NCBI GenBank assembly: GCA_902551855.1 | Contig: CACDER010000010.1 | Coordinates: 1-32,782, forward strand | Direction: 5' to 3' | From: an uncultured Cryomorphaceae bacterium | Lineage (GTDB): Bacteria > Bacteroidota > Bacteroidia > Flavobacteriales > UBA7430 | DNA length: 32,782 nt | In this document: positions 18,001-26,860 of the stretch, piece by piece | How positions within the stretch are numbered: position 1 is the stretch's first letter | Layout of the letters: the number at the start of each line of letters is the position of its first letter | Translations under genes and position numbers: made by a program | Notes under the pieces: generated by a model | Database searches by the model: none | Seen by the model: the letters and a program-made list of their open reading frames with translations, nothing else | What the model was told of the DNA's origin: nothing

Positions 18001-20279
18001 CTTTCAGAAAAATTTTGAGAAAATGGTAGCTCAAAATCACAAATATTTGTAATTTGATCAATATTTACATCTATTTTTATAACATTTATAAAATCAAATA
18101 TAGTATCACTATCTTGACACCCAAATTCATTTGTTAAGTTTAAAATTAAATCATATTCACCTCCCTCCTCAATTAAAAAATTTGAAAAGTTATCGTCAGA
18201 AAAGTAAATCATTTCGTTGCCAATAATTTTCCATTCATATTGATAATTTCCAATAGTTTGTGTCTGATCGAAATCTTGAGGGTTGAATAAATATGGACTA
18301 CAAACATTAATTGTTGAATCTTGGCTAATTAAAATAGCTTCTATACTATCAATAATTATTGCATTAGATGAATATGAAGATTGTTGACAATTCAGTACTG
18401 TATCAGTAATTATTAGTTCAATATCAAAAATACCCTCTTGATTAATTTCAATTGAAGGAGAATTTCCAATTGTAGTAAATAATAATTCATTTTGATTATA
18501 TATGTTCCAATCAAAGCTAATATTGTTGGTACCATTTATTATTGAATTTTGATTTAAGTTGATATTAACAGGTAAATTTAAGTTACAGCTACTGAAATCA
18601 ACTTGTTCAATGATAGGTGAAATCTCAATAATGGTAATGAACTTTTCAATTAAAATTGAGGTATCACAATCTGAAATATTAGAATATATATCAATTTGGA
18701 GGTCAAGATCTCCAGAAATATTTGTAAAATTAAAAAACTCATTTAAATCAAAAACATATTCAGAATTTTCACCTATAAATTTAGAATTTAGGATCCAAGT
18801 ATCTTCAATTCCAGATAAATAATCCCCCAATTTTATTTGGTAATTTTGACATTTTTCACCAATTGAATCTATTAAAATTTGAAAGTCTGAAAAATCATCA
18901 ATATCTATATTTATTTGAGAAGAATTCGAGCATAAATTTGAATTATCAGTCAATTCTAATTGTAAATTATAATTACCAGATTGATTAATTTGATAACTAA
19001 AAATTTGATCATTTGATGTAATATCCAGTTGATCTGAAATTAATTCCCAATTAAATGATAACGAATCATAAGAATCGTAATTGACTATTGAAGATACAGA
19101 CAAAGAGAATGGTAAGCTACAGTGAGAAAAGGAAATCGTGTCAAAAAATATTTCTGGAGTTGGATTTTGACTTATTTCTATCTGGTTAAATTGAGTTAAG
19201 GTATCACTACATTCACCTTCGTTTATTAAACTCCACTGATAATTTCCAGAATTATTGTAAAATATACTCACCTCTGAAGAAGATTCATTTATAATTTCTG
19301 CTCCAGGTAAATACCAAGAATACTGATTGTTATTTTCTGAATTAAAAGTTTGATTATTAATGTGTATTATTTGGTTTTGGCATAAAATTTGAGATTCTTG
19401 AAAATTTGAGGAGAAGTTTAATTGTTGAGAAACAGAATAACTAAATTCATTTGTAAATTCCAACGAACAATTATCTATATAAACTATGATATTAATTGTT
19501 TCAAAACCGAATTCATTAGCAGAAAAAGGAGAAATAACAATATTTTGACTTACTTGATCAGTTGGTAATATTATATTCGTATTTATTGCAATTGAATCAA
19601 ATTCAAATGGTGAGTTAAATTCAAAAAATACAGGAAAAACTTCATTTAATTCAAGGCATGAACGGTTCGTATAAACATTCAAAAAAGAATTTTCATAATT
19701 TGGACCATCGATTAATTGAAATGACGATGAAATTGCATTAGTAACACAATTATCACCATATTCAGCAATTGCATATACATCATAAAATCCAGGAACACTA
19801 CTTGAAAAAAGAGAATTTTCAATTATTTGATTTTGAATATAAATATTAATGTCATTAAATTCATTTTGATTTAAAACCTCAACATCTAAAGAAAAATTAT
19901 TGTCACAAATTTCATAAGTATCAGATAAATTCAATTGAATTTCTGGGATTTCAAGAATTTCATGAGAAAAAGTTGCCTGACAACTATTTCCATTTGGATC
20001 ACTAACTAGTAACAATAATTCATAAAATCCAGACTGAACATTCACTCCAGAAAAAGAAATATCTGACTTATTTATGTTATTATACTGAATAGGTAGAGAC
20101 AAATCAGAAATCCATGTCCATTCTAATTCAGAATCTTCTGGAAAATCAAATGCATGCAATTGAAAGTTAACAACTGGCAAACAAGTATTTGAACTCTCAT
20201 CTAATTCAATGTAGCATTGGGAATAAGTTCTGAAAATTGAACTTAATAAAAATAACAATATGAAAAATATATTTTTCAT
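15009..20279 (-). CDS. Giant secreted multi-domain protein (PKD/Ig-like and FnIII-like repeats) with type IX secretion type-B (gliding-motility-associated) C-terminal domain
   Basis: 1756 aa; signal peptide 'MKNIFFILLFLLSSIFRTYSQ'; C-terminus 'YFPTAFSPNSDGLNDNFSFNG...ISVYDRWGNEVYFSEDLNFEWDGNDINTGKKCIQGLYVIRYKI' is the canonical T9SS type-B sorting domain. Confidence 0.93.
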   Translation of the reverse strand: MKNIFFILLFLLSSIFRTYSQCYIELDESSNTCLPVVNFQLHAFDFPEDSELEWTWISDLSLPIQYNNINKSDISFSGVNVQSGFYELLLLVSDPNGNSCQATFSHEILEIPEIQLNLSDTYEICDNNFSLDVEVLNQNEFNDINIYIQNQIIENSLFSSSVPGFYDVYAIAEYGDNCVTNAISSSFQLIDGPNYENSFLNVYTNRSCLELNEVFPVFFEFNSPFEFDSIAINTNIILPTDQVSQNIVISPFSANEFGFETINIIVYIDNCSLEFTNEFSYSVSQQLNFSSNFQESQILCQNQIIHINNQTFNSENNNQYSWYLPGAEIINESSSEVSIFYNNSGNYQWSLINEGECSDTLTQFNQIEISQNPTPEIFFDTISFSHCSLPFSLSVSSIVNYDSYDSLSFNWELISDQLDITSNDQIFSYQINQSGNYNLQLELTDNSNLCSNSSQINIDIDDFSDFQILIDSIGEKCQNYQIKLGDYLSGIEDTWILNSKFIGENSEYVFDLNEFFNFTNISGDLDLQIDIYSNISDCDTSILIEKFITIIEISPIIEQVDFSSCNLNLPVNINLNQNSIINGTNNISFDWNIYNQNELLFTTIGNSPSIEINQEGIFDIELIITDTVLNCQQSSYSSNAIIIDSIEAILISQDSTINVCSPYLFNPQDFDQTQTIGNYQYEWKIIGNEMIYFSDDNFSNFLIEEGGEYDLILNLTNEFGCQDSDTIFDFINVIKIDVNIDQITNICDFELPFSQNFSESSVITGSSGYDVFWSFYDNDDILFYSTNDLQPNLTFNQQGYYSANLLVTDSIFGCFNTEYESDILVLDSLVINIDSSDFFISNCNPYVVNYSSIFDIQELNSDYIYSWNIYNNGELYQNNISPYGSFYLTDVGIYNLEFDLSNQSGCSNNLEIDSFIILDQLDISLSTSNQNYCFNEGDTAITIKVLLDSLQSEFDVNYNVSSFDWEIIPQFGSNFSEVSSNINELIFSTINPDIFNVKITVNIDFFDHTCQLEEEISVEVGVLPQILSDSVICVGQTFSLSENSLIGIGSNTSYYWESEFFDIENPTSSNTLFSAQNSGIFPVNLTVNNDNGCSESDELIVNVYEVKAEYVFDENYVKCAPAVFSAYSTNNDYIVSYDWSVITENYDGSQTNFSSTVYSENSFEFFISNYSNSQLNLNITSQHGCSDSYTSNDTIQVVSPLPKFSLNPNYNCAGVNLNIQDSSLFIDNFLISYGNGLTDSELYNIQSSNEIFYPNSVLGNQDSIYIDLSLTGQLLLNANTICYSTYTDSFLMYLDTVILTPEIDYVTVSDSSVNIFWNELIYDNYFDSLYLYHTFDTNFWNLESKLDSTSNNYIHSYIFTSSKVNSYFLTQEDSCGNLSDSSNFHSTILLETSTPNYNTILLEWSPYIGWDSITSYDIYRSIDGGNYEYYASQFNNSNVFKDSFLCNIPYTYYVEAKHPNGVFKSRSNKSTTIPQYINFSNPIYLTTTVLENKYIRTSWPVTFIGSGFQYNIDRWDDYFGWIEDYSIVYGYNFDDYDVGISNRIYKYRVNYSDNCGNIGPDSFYGQNIVLKGIQTLSNYDLRWNQYEQWNGGVLKYIVEVLNQQSNIFENIIEINAPNNNIEMRYIDSDLNKNVDSSYCYRIKAISFFDENNTSYSNTLCFTPEVKEYFPTAFSPNSDGLNDNFSFNGNFAKELKISVYDRWGNEVYFSEDLNFEWDGNDINTGKKCIQGLYVIRYKIIGFNNFIINKEDHILLLR
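17550..19150 (-). repeat. Three tandem copies of an about 180-residue super-repeat (two PKD/Ig-like modules each) inside the giant T9SS protein
   Basis: First-module starts: 'HCSLPFSLS' (~19140), 'SCNLNLPVN' (~18600), 'ICDFELPFS' (~18050). Second-module starts: 'EKCQNYQIKL' (~18860), 'NVCSPYLFNP' (~18315), 'NCNPYVVNY' (~17760). Both series are spaced about 540-555 nt; boundaries approximate. Confidence 0.6.
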
Positions 20280-20428
20280 TATTAATAATTAAATTTGGGT
20301 CCGAAAAATAGTGAATTCCAATTTACTAAACAAAATTACTAAAACTTATAAACAATTTAAATATAAATTCTTTATCATGTCTATAAAATTAGTATTTTAA
20401 TGAATGAATATATTAAATATGTAGTGAA

Positions 20429-22672
20429 TTGAACGAATATTTAAATAATCTAAACAAGTCACAACTTAAATCTGTTGTAGATTCAAATGGACCTAGTATT
20501 GTAATTGCTGGTGCAGGTGCCGGAAAAACAAGAGTTTTAACATATAAAATTGTCCATTTAATTTCAAAAGGTGTCAACCCATTTAATATCCTTGGTTTGA
20601 CTTTTACCAACAAGGCAGCAAGAGAAATGAAGAATAGAATCGAAAAAATAGTTGGACCGAATGCAAAAAATATTTGGATGGGAACTTTTCATTCAATTTT
20701 CGCTAAAATTCTGCGGTATGAATCAGAATTGATGGGATATTCCTCAAATTTTTCAATTTACGACACCGATGATTCAAAATCTCTTTTAAGAAGAATAATT
20801 AAGAATTTAAATCTTGATATAGATCTTTACAAAGTTAATCAGGTTCAATCACGGATCTCCTCATTAAAAAATAATTTGATAACAGTAAATGCTTACAACA
20901 ATAATTTTGATCTTAAAAAACAAGATTTAATTTCAAAACGAGAAAAAATTGGGTTGATTTATGAAACTTACAATAAAGAGTGTTTTAAGGCTGATGCAAT
21001 GGATTTTGATGATCTTTTACTCAAAACTAACGAACTACTTCATAATTACCCTAAGATCCTCCATAAATATCAAATGAAATTTCAACATATTCTGGTTGAT
21101 GAATATCAAGACACTAACCATGCTCAATATCTTATCATCAAATCGTTAGCTTCGTTAAATGAAAATTTATTTGTTGTTGGAGACGATGCCCAGAGTATTT
21201 ACTCCTTTAGAGGAGCTAACATTGATAATATCTTAAATTTTCAAAAAGATTACCCGGATGCTTCCATATTCAAATTGGAACAAAATTACAGATCTACAAA
21301 AAATATTGTAAATGCAGCAAATAGTATTATTAAAAATAATAAAAATCAATATTTTAAAAATGTTTGGACAGACAACGAATCTGGAGAAAAAATATTTGTA
21401 AAAGAAAATTTTAATGATAATGAAGAAGCTTTCAATGTTGCCAACTCAATAAATTCTATTAAGGTTCAAGAATTTTCACCTAATTTAGATTTTGCAATCC
21501 TCTACAGAACTAATGCTCAATCAAGAAGTATTGAAGAAGCTCTAAATAAACTTAATTTAAAATATAAAATATTTGGTGGATTGTCGTTCTATAGTAGAAA
21601 AGAAATCAAAGATTTAATGGCTTATTTTAAAATTGTTGTTAATCAAAATGATGAGGAAGCATTGAGAAGAATCATAAATTACCCTAAAAGAGGAATAGGT
21701 CTTACTACTTTAAATAAGCTTTCAATTCAAGCAAACAAAAGTCAAAAAACTATTTGGAATATTATTGAAAATATTGAACATGAAAAAATTAATTTAAATT
21801 CTAGTACTTTAAATAAACTCATAAATTTCTCTGATCAAATTAAAAGTTTTAAATTAATAAGTCAAACAAAAGATGCATTAGAAACAGCAATAATTATTTC
21901 TAAAGAATCAGGAGTTTTAAATGAATTAAAAAAAGATATGACACCTGAGGGTATAAATAGATATGAAAATATTCAAGAACTTATTAATGGTATTAGAAAC
22001 TTTGTTATTGAAAATAAGGAAGATTTAAATGATAATTCTAAAGTTGATATTAATTCCTACATTGAAGAAATTGCACTGATAACTGATTTGGATGATTTTG
22101 ATGATGAAGAAAATGATTTCATATCATTAATGACAATTCATCAATCAAAAGGATTAGAATTTGAAAATATTTTCATTGTTGGTCTTGAGGAAAATCTTTT
22201 TCCATCACAAATGTCTATGGCATCAACTTTAGATTTAGAAGAGGAGAGAAGATTATTTTATGTGGCACTCACAAGAGCAAAAAAAAGAATATCAATAAGC
22301 TACGCACTCAATAGATTTCGTTTTGGTAATATGATACATAGTGAACCAAGTAGATTTTTAAAAGAATTAGACGAACAATTTATTGAATATAACAGCAGAT
22401 CAGTATCAAATAATAATTTCAATTCAGTTATCAAATTGAAAAAAAAATTTGAAAAAAATAAATTAAAAAAAATAGTTTTAGAAAAAATAAATTATAACTT
22501 TCAAGGCCAACAATTTGAAATCGGAATGAAAGTAAAACATCCAAAATTTGGAATTGGAGTGATATTTAATTTGGATGGACAAGGAATTAATAAAAAAATA
22601 AGTGTTAAATTTAAAGAATTTGGAGAAAAAACTCTTTTAGAACAATATTCTAAACTTGAAATTATAAATTAA
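20429..22672 (+). CDS. pcrA: UvrD/PcrA-type superfamily 1 ATP-dependent DNA helicase (TTG start)
   Basis: 747 aa; 'LNKSQLKSVV', 'IAGAGAGKTRVLTYKI', 'GLTFTNKAAREMKNRI', 'ILVDEYQDTNHAQY', 'GDDAQSIYSFRGA', 'MTIHQSKGLEFENIFIVGLEE', 'ALTRAKKRI'. No in-frame ATG/GTG between the upstream stop (20414-20416) and TTG 20429. Confidence 0.95.
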   Translation: MNEYLNNLNKSQLKSVVDSNGPSIVIAGAGAGKTRVLTYKIVHLISKGVNPFNILGLTFTNKAAREMKNRIEKIVGPNAKNIWMGTFHSIFAKILRYESELMGYSSNFSIYDTDDSKSLLRRIIKNLNLDIDLYKVNQVQSRISSLKNNLITVNAYNNNFDLKKQDLISKREKIGLIYETYNKECFKADAMDFDDLLLKTNELLHNYPKILHKYQMKFQHILVDEYQDTNHAQYLIIKSLASLNENLFVVGDDAQSIYSFRGANIDNILNFQKDYPDASIFKLEQNYRSTKNIVNAANSIIKNNKNQYFKNVWTDNESGEKIFVKENFNDNEEAFNVANSINSIKVQEFSPNLDFAILYRTNAQSRSIEEALNKLNLKYKIFGGLSFYSRKEIKDLMAYFKIVVNQNDEEALRRIINYPKRGIGLTTLNKLSIQANKSQKTIWNIIENIEHEKINLNSSTLNKLINFSDQIKSFKLISQTKDALETAIIISKESGVLNELKKDMTPEGINRYENIQELINGIRNFVIENKEDLNDNSKVDINSYIEEIALITDLDDFDDEENDFISLMTIHQSKGLEFENIFIVGLEENLFPSQMSMASTLDLEEERRLFYVALTRAKKRISISYALNRFRFGNMIHSEPSRFLKELDEQFIEYNSRSVSNNNFNSVIKLKKKFEKNKLKKIVLEKINYNFQGQQFEIGMKVKHPKFGIGVIFNLDGQGINKKISVKFKEFGEKTLLEQYSKLEIIN

Positions 22673-22674
22673 CT

Positions 22675-23283
22675 ATGAAATACAATACTTCTCAACCAAA
22701 ACTGATTATTCCTGAATACGGAAGAAACATTCAAAAAATGGTAAAATTAATTACTGAAATTAAAGATAGAACAAAGAGAAATCAGCAAGCTAAATGTATA
22801 ATAGAAGTTATGGGTAACTTAAACCCTCAACTAAGAGATATAAGTGATTTCCATCATAAACTTTGGGATCAACTTTTTATAATGTCAGATTTCAAATTAG
22901 ATGTCGATTCGCCATTTGATATTCCATCAAAAGAAAATTATATGGAGAAGCCAGAGAAAATTAAATATTCTGATAATTATATTAAGTTTAAACACTATGG
23001 AAAAATAGTACCAAAACTGATTGAAAGGGCCATTAAAACAAGTGATAAGAAACAAAAAGATGAACTTATATTTTACATTGCAAACCATATGAAAAAATGT
23101 TACTTAACTTGGAATAAATCAAGTGTTGACGACGAAGTAATATTTAAACATCTTAAAATTCTTTCAAATAATGAGTTAAAACTGAAAGAGGATACAAAAT
23201 TATCTAGTTTTAATGACCTTAAAATTCAAAAAAATCATAAGAAAAATAATAGACTAAGAAATCATCATTCGAAAAGAAAATAA
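22675..23283 (+). CDS. DUF4290 family protein
   Basis: 202 aa; 'MKYNTSQPKLIIPEYGRNIQKMVKLITEIKDRTKRNQQAKCIIEVMGNLNPQLRD' with its usual Bacteroidetes position just upstream of murA. Confidence 0.85.
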   Translation: MKYNTSQPKLIIPEYGRNIQKMVKLITEIKDRTKRNQQAKCIIEVMGNLNPQLRDISDFHHKLWDQLFIMSDFKLDVDSPFDIPSKENYMEKPEKIKYSDNYIKFKHYGKIVPKLIERAIKTSDKKQKDELIFYIANHMKKCYLTWNKSSVDDEVIFKHLKILSNNELKLKEDTKLSSFNDLKIQKNHKKNNRLRNHHSKRK

Positions 23284-23285
23284 CT

Positions 23286-24593
23286 ATGGCTTCTTTTAAA
23301 ATTATAGGCGGTAAAAAACTTAAAGGTGATATTTCTCCTCAAGGAGCCAAAAATGAAGCTTTACAAGTTTTATGTGCAACATTATTAACTAAAGAAGAAG
23401 TTAAAATTAGTAATTTACCTGATATAATCGATATTAATAAACTAATTGAGATTCTTATAAAATTAGGAGTAAAAGTAAAAAAATTAAAAAAAAATTCATT
23501 TTCATTTACCGCAGACGATTTAGATCTTAGTTATTTAAATACCATAGATTTTATCAAAAAATGTAAAGAGTTAAGAGGTTCGGTAATGATAATTGGCCCT
23601 CTAATATCGAGATTTGGATCTGCCTTAATGCCTAGACCAGGAGGAGATAAAATTGGAAGAAGAAGACTAGATATTCACTTTAAAGGTATTGAACAACTTG
23701 GAGCAAATTTTAAATATAATGATAATAAAAAAATTTATTATGTACATGCAAAAAAATTAATTGGAAAAGATATTTTACTTGATGAAGCTTCGGTAACAGG
23801 GACAGCAAACTTAATCATGAGTGCTTGTTTGGCAAATGGAATTACACAAATATATAATGCTGCTTGTGAACCTTACATTCAACAACTATGTAAAATGATT
23901 AATGTAATGGGAGGAAAAATTTCTGGAATTGGATCAAACTTACTTAAAATTGATGGTGTCAAAAAACTTGGGGGATGTTCTCACAGAATACTTCCAGACA
24001 TGATTGAAATAGGTTCTTGGATTGGACTAGCAGCTATGACAAATTCAGAAATTAAAATCAAAAATGTGTCTATTGAAAATTTAGGATTAATTCCTAGAAC
24101 TTTTGAAAAAATTGGAATTAAAATAATCTATGAGAATGATGATATTATTATTCCATACCAAAAAAATTATGAAATTGAAAGTTTTATCGATGGTTCAATA
24201 ATGACAATCTCTGATTCTCCATGGCCTGGATTTACCCCAGATTTGTTAAGTATAATTTTAGTCATTGCAACCCAAGCTAAAGGTTCTGTATTAATTCATC
24301 AAAAAATGTTTGAGAGTAGGTTATTTTTTACTGATAAATTAATAGATATGGGAGCTAAAATAATACTTTGTGATCCACATAGAGCCACAGTTATTGGTTT
24401 AAATAAACTTAGTAAGCTTAAACCTACAACTATGACATCACCTGATATTAGAGCTGGAATAGCTCTCCTAATTGCCGCCCTTTCAGCTGATGGTGAAAGT
24501 GTAATTCATAATATTGAACAAATTGACAGAGGCTATGAAAGAATTGAAGAAAGACTAATTAAAATTGGAGCTAATATTAAAAGAATAAACTAA
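23286..24593 (+). CDS. murA: UDP-N-acetylglucosamine 1-carboxyvinyltransferase
   Basis: 435 aa; 'GGKKLKGDISPQGAKNEALQVL', 'RPGGDKIGRRRLDIHF', 'ASVTGTANLIMSA', 'SPWPGFTPDLLS', 'DIRAGIALLIAALSADGES'. Confidence 0.97.
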   Translation: MASFKIIGGKKLKGDISPQGAKNEALQVLCATLLTKEEVKISNLPDIIDINKLIEILIKLGVKVKKLKKNSFSFTADDLDLSYLNTIDFIKKCKELRGSVMIIGPLISRFGSALMPRPGGDKIGRRRLDIHFKGIEQLGANFKYNDNKKIYYVHAKKLIGKDILLDEASVTGTANLIMSACLANGITQIYNAACEPYIQQLCKMINVMGGKISGIGSNLLKIDGVKKLGGCSHRILPDMIEIGSWIGLAAMTNSEIKIKNVSIENLGLIPRTFEKIGIKIIYENDDIIIPYQKNYEIESFIDGSIMTISDSPWPGFTPDLLSIILVIATQAKGSVLIHQKMFESRLFFTDKLIDMGAKIILCDPHRATVIGLNKLSKLKPTTMTSPDIRAGIALLIAALSADGESVIHNIEQIDRGYERIEERLIKIGANIKRIN

Positions 24594-24594
24594 A

Positions 24595-25149
24595 ATGAAA
24601 AAACTATTTATATTTTTATTATCAATTACATTACTTATTACACTGATAAATTTTCAATACATAAGTAAGATTAAAATTGGAGATAAGGCTCCAAACTTTA
24701 CATTTACTAATTTAAAAGATAAAACATTTCAATTAAATGATTTTAAAGGTAATATAGTTTTATTAGATTTCTGGGCTTCTTGGTGTGGTCCATGTAGAAA
24801 AGATAACCCCAATATAGTTGCAGTATACGAAATGTTTAAAAATGCTAAATTTAAAGATGCCTCGTCTTTTGAGGTTATTAGTATTTCTCTGGATGGTCTA
24901 GAGGACCGATATGGAAGACCTAAACAGGAAAACCCAAAAGAAGATTGGATCAAAGCAATTAAAAAAGATAATTTGTATTGGGAGTATCATGGTAGTAATC
25001 TTAAAGGTTGGAATTCAGAAATTTCAAAAAAGTATGACATTCATTCAATTCCTTCTAATTTTCTTATAAATGAAAACGGTATTGTTATTGGTAAAAATTT
25101 AAAAGGACCAGCCTTATATTCATCAATTAAAAAACTTACAGAGGATTAA
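24595..25149 (+). CDS. TlpA/thioredoxin-like thiol-disulfide oxidoreductase, membrane-anchored or exported
   Basis: 184 aa; N-terminal hydrophobic segment, 'GDKAPNFTFTNLKDKTFQLNDFKGNIVLLDFWASWCGPCRKDNPN'. Confidence 0.92.
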   Translation: MKKLFIFLLSITLLITLINFQYISKIKIGDKAPNFTFTNLKDKTFQLNDFKGNIVLLDFWASWCGPCRKDNPNIVAVYEMFKNAKFKDASSFEVISISLDGLEDRYGRPKQENPKEDWIKAIKKDNLYWEYHGSNLKGWNSEISKKYDIHSIPSNFLINENGIVIGKNLKGPALYSSIKKLTED

Positions 25150-25153
25150 AAGA

Positions 25154-25181
25154 TTGACAATATGTCATAATTTTATTTTTG
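25154..25181 (+). promoter_or_regulatory. Predicted grpE-dnaJ promoter (TTG-N17-TATTTTTG) overlapped by inverted repeat TGACA-ATA-TGTCA (25155-25167)
   Basis: Sequence ttgacaatatgtcataattttatttttg; TAnnTTTG match at 25174-25181; perfect 5-bp arms spaced 3 nt. Confidence 0.5.
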
Positions 25182-25216
25182 GCAACAAATTTGATCAATT
25201 AATTTAAAAAAACAAT

Positions 25217-25726
25217 ATGGTAAAAAATAAGGAAAATAAAGTATCTAAGAATGCTAAAGAAAACCCAAATAAAAATCAAACCAAACTAAAATCTAAAGTA
25301 AATGACTTAGAGCTGGAAATTGAGGAGTTAAAGAATAAACACCTCAGATTATTTGCTGAATTTGAAAATTATAAAAAAAGAACATCAAGAGAAAGAATTG
25401 ATTTATACAAGAATGCAGGAATTGAATTTTTTGAAAGTATTTTAACTGTATTAGATGATTTTGACAGAGCAATAAAACACGAAAAATCTGAAAAAAATGG
25501 TCTTAAATTAATTTACTCTAAAATGAAGAATATTTTTGAACAAAAAGGTTTAAAAGAAATGGAAAGTACAGTAAACAAAGATTTCAATACTGATTTTCAT
25601 GAAGCAATAACACAAATTAATGCTCCGAGTAAAAAATTAATAGGAAAAATAATTGAAGAAACTGAAAAAGGCTATCTATTAAACGATAAAGTTATTAGAT
25701 ATGCAAAAGTTGTCGTTGGAAAATAA
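25217..25726 (+). CDS. grpE: Nucleotide exchange factor GrpE
   Basis: 169 aa; '[44 protein letters not shown]', 'EAITQI', '[19 protein letters not shown]'. Confidence 0.95.
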   Translation: MVKNKENKVSKNAKENPNKNQTKLKSKVNDLELEIEELKNKHLRLFAEFENYKKRTSRERIDLYKNAGIEFFESILTVLDDFDRAIKHEKSEKNGLKLIYSKMKNIFEQKGLKEMESTVNKDFNTDFHEAITQINAPSKKLIGKIIEETEKGYLLNDKVIRYAKVVVGK

Positions 25727-25734
25727 AAACAAAT

Positions 25735-26844
25735 ATGTCAAAGAGAGATTATTATGAAATTTTAGGGGTTTCAAAGAATGTAAATGATAAAGAACTAAAA
25801 AAAGCTTACAGAAAATTAGCAATTAAATATCATCCTGATAAAAATCCCAATGATAAAAATGCTGAACAAAAATTTAAAGAAGCTGCTGAAGCATACGAAG
25901 TATTGAGTAATCCAAAAAAGAGATCAACATATGATCAATTTGGTCATGATGGTTTAAATGGACAAGGGTTTGGAGGTGGATTTGGTGGTATGAATATGGA
26001 AGACATATTTAGTCAATTTGGAGATATCTTTGGCTCAGCGTTTGGTGGAAGTTTTGGAAGTTCTAGTTCAAAGGGGAGACGTAAGGGATCTAATTTGAGA
26101 GTCAGGGTAAAGCTTTCACTTGAAGAAATTGCAAATGGAGTTAGTAAAAAAATAAAAGTAAGAAGATTAGTAGTTGCCGAAGGAGTTACTTACAAAGATT
26201 GTTTAAATTGTAATGGTAGTGGTAAAATTGTTCAGATAATTAACACACCATTGGGAAGAATGCAAACATCTTCAACTTGTCCAGCTTGCGGTGGTCTTGG
26301 TAAAATTATTGATAAAAAACCAAGTGGAGCTGATAAAAATGGAATGATTAGTAAAGAAGAAACTGTTGAACTCAAGATACCAGCTGGAGTAGAAGATGGA
26401 ATGCAATTAGCACTAACAGGGAAGGGAAATTACGCTCCCATGAATGGAATATCTGGAGATTTAATTGTATTAATTGAAGAAGCAGCTCATAAATACTTAA
26501 AAAGAGATGGTAATAATTTACATTATGATTTATTCATTAGTATTTCAGATGCGGTACTAGGTTGTAATCCTGAAATTGATACTCTAAATTCTAAAGTAAA
26601 AATAAAACTTTCACCAGGAATTCAATCAGGAAAAATATTAAGGTTAAAAGGAAAGGGAATGCCTAGTATAGAACAATATTCCAAAGGTGATCTTTTAATT
26701 CACGTAAATGTATGGACTCCTCAAAGTCTAGATAAAGAAGAAATAAAGTTTTTTGAAAATTCTCGAAAAAAAGATAATTTTAAACCTAAACCTGTATCTT
26801 CTAATAAGACTTTTTTTGATAAGGTTAAGGAAATGTTCAAATAA
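25735..26844 (+). CDS. dnaJ: Molecular chaperone DnaJ (two CXXCXGXG motifs)
   Basis: 369 aa; J domain '[34 protein letters not shown]' with HPD, G/F region, 'CLNCNGSG' and 'CPACGGLG', C-terminal substrate-binding domains. Confidence 0.96.
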   Translation: MSKRDYYEILGVSKNVNDKELKKAYRKLAIKYHPDKNPNDKNAEQKFKEAAEAYEVLSNPKKRSTYDQFGHDGLNGQGFGGGFGGMNMEDIFSQFGDIFGSAFGGSFGSSSSKGRRKGSNLRVRVKLSLEEIANGVSKKIKVRRLVVAEGVTYKDCLNCNGSGKIVQIINTPLGRMQTSSTCPACGGLGKIIDKKPSGADKNGMISKEETVELKIPAGVEDGMQLALTGKGNYAPMNGISGDLIVLIEEAAHKYLKRDGNNLHYDLFISISDAVLGCNPEIDTLNSKVKIKLSPGIQSGKILRLKGKGMPSIEQYSKGDLLIHVNVWTPQSLDKEEIKFFENSRKKDNFKPKPVSSNKTFFDKVKEMFK

Positions 26845-26860
26845 TTATTAGTCGATTATT

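Noticed and set aside
18559-18822. 87-aa plus-strand ORF inside the T9SS gene
   Set aside because: Antisense shadow ORF without domain similarity or own promoter.
20281-20428. Possible promoter for the T9SS gene (CAAAATTA at 20331 with CAA at 20353)
   Set aside because: The -7-like match exists but the spacing to the nearest CAA is only 14 nt, well below the usual 17-23 nt.
20413-20613. 66-aa minus-strand ORF antisense to the start of pcrA
   Set aside because: Covers the conserved Walker A region of pcrA on the other strand; no motif.
24729-24953. 74-aa minus-strand ORF in the thioredoxin-like gene
   Set aside because: Antisense shadow of the WCGPC coding region.
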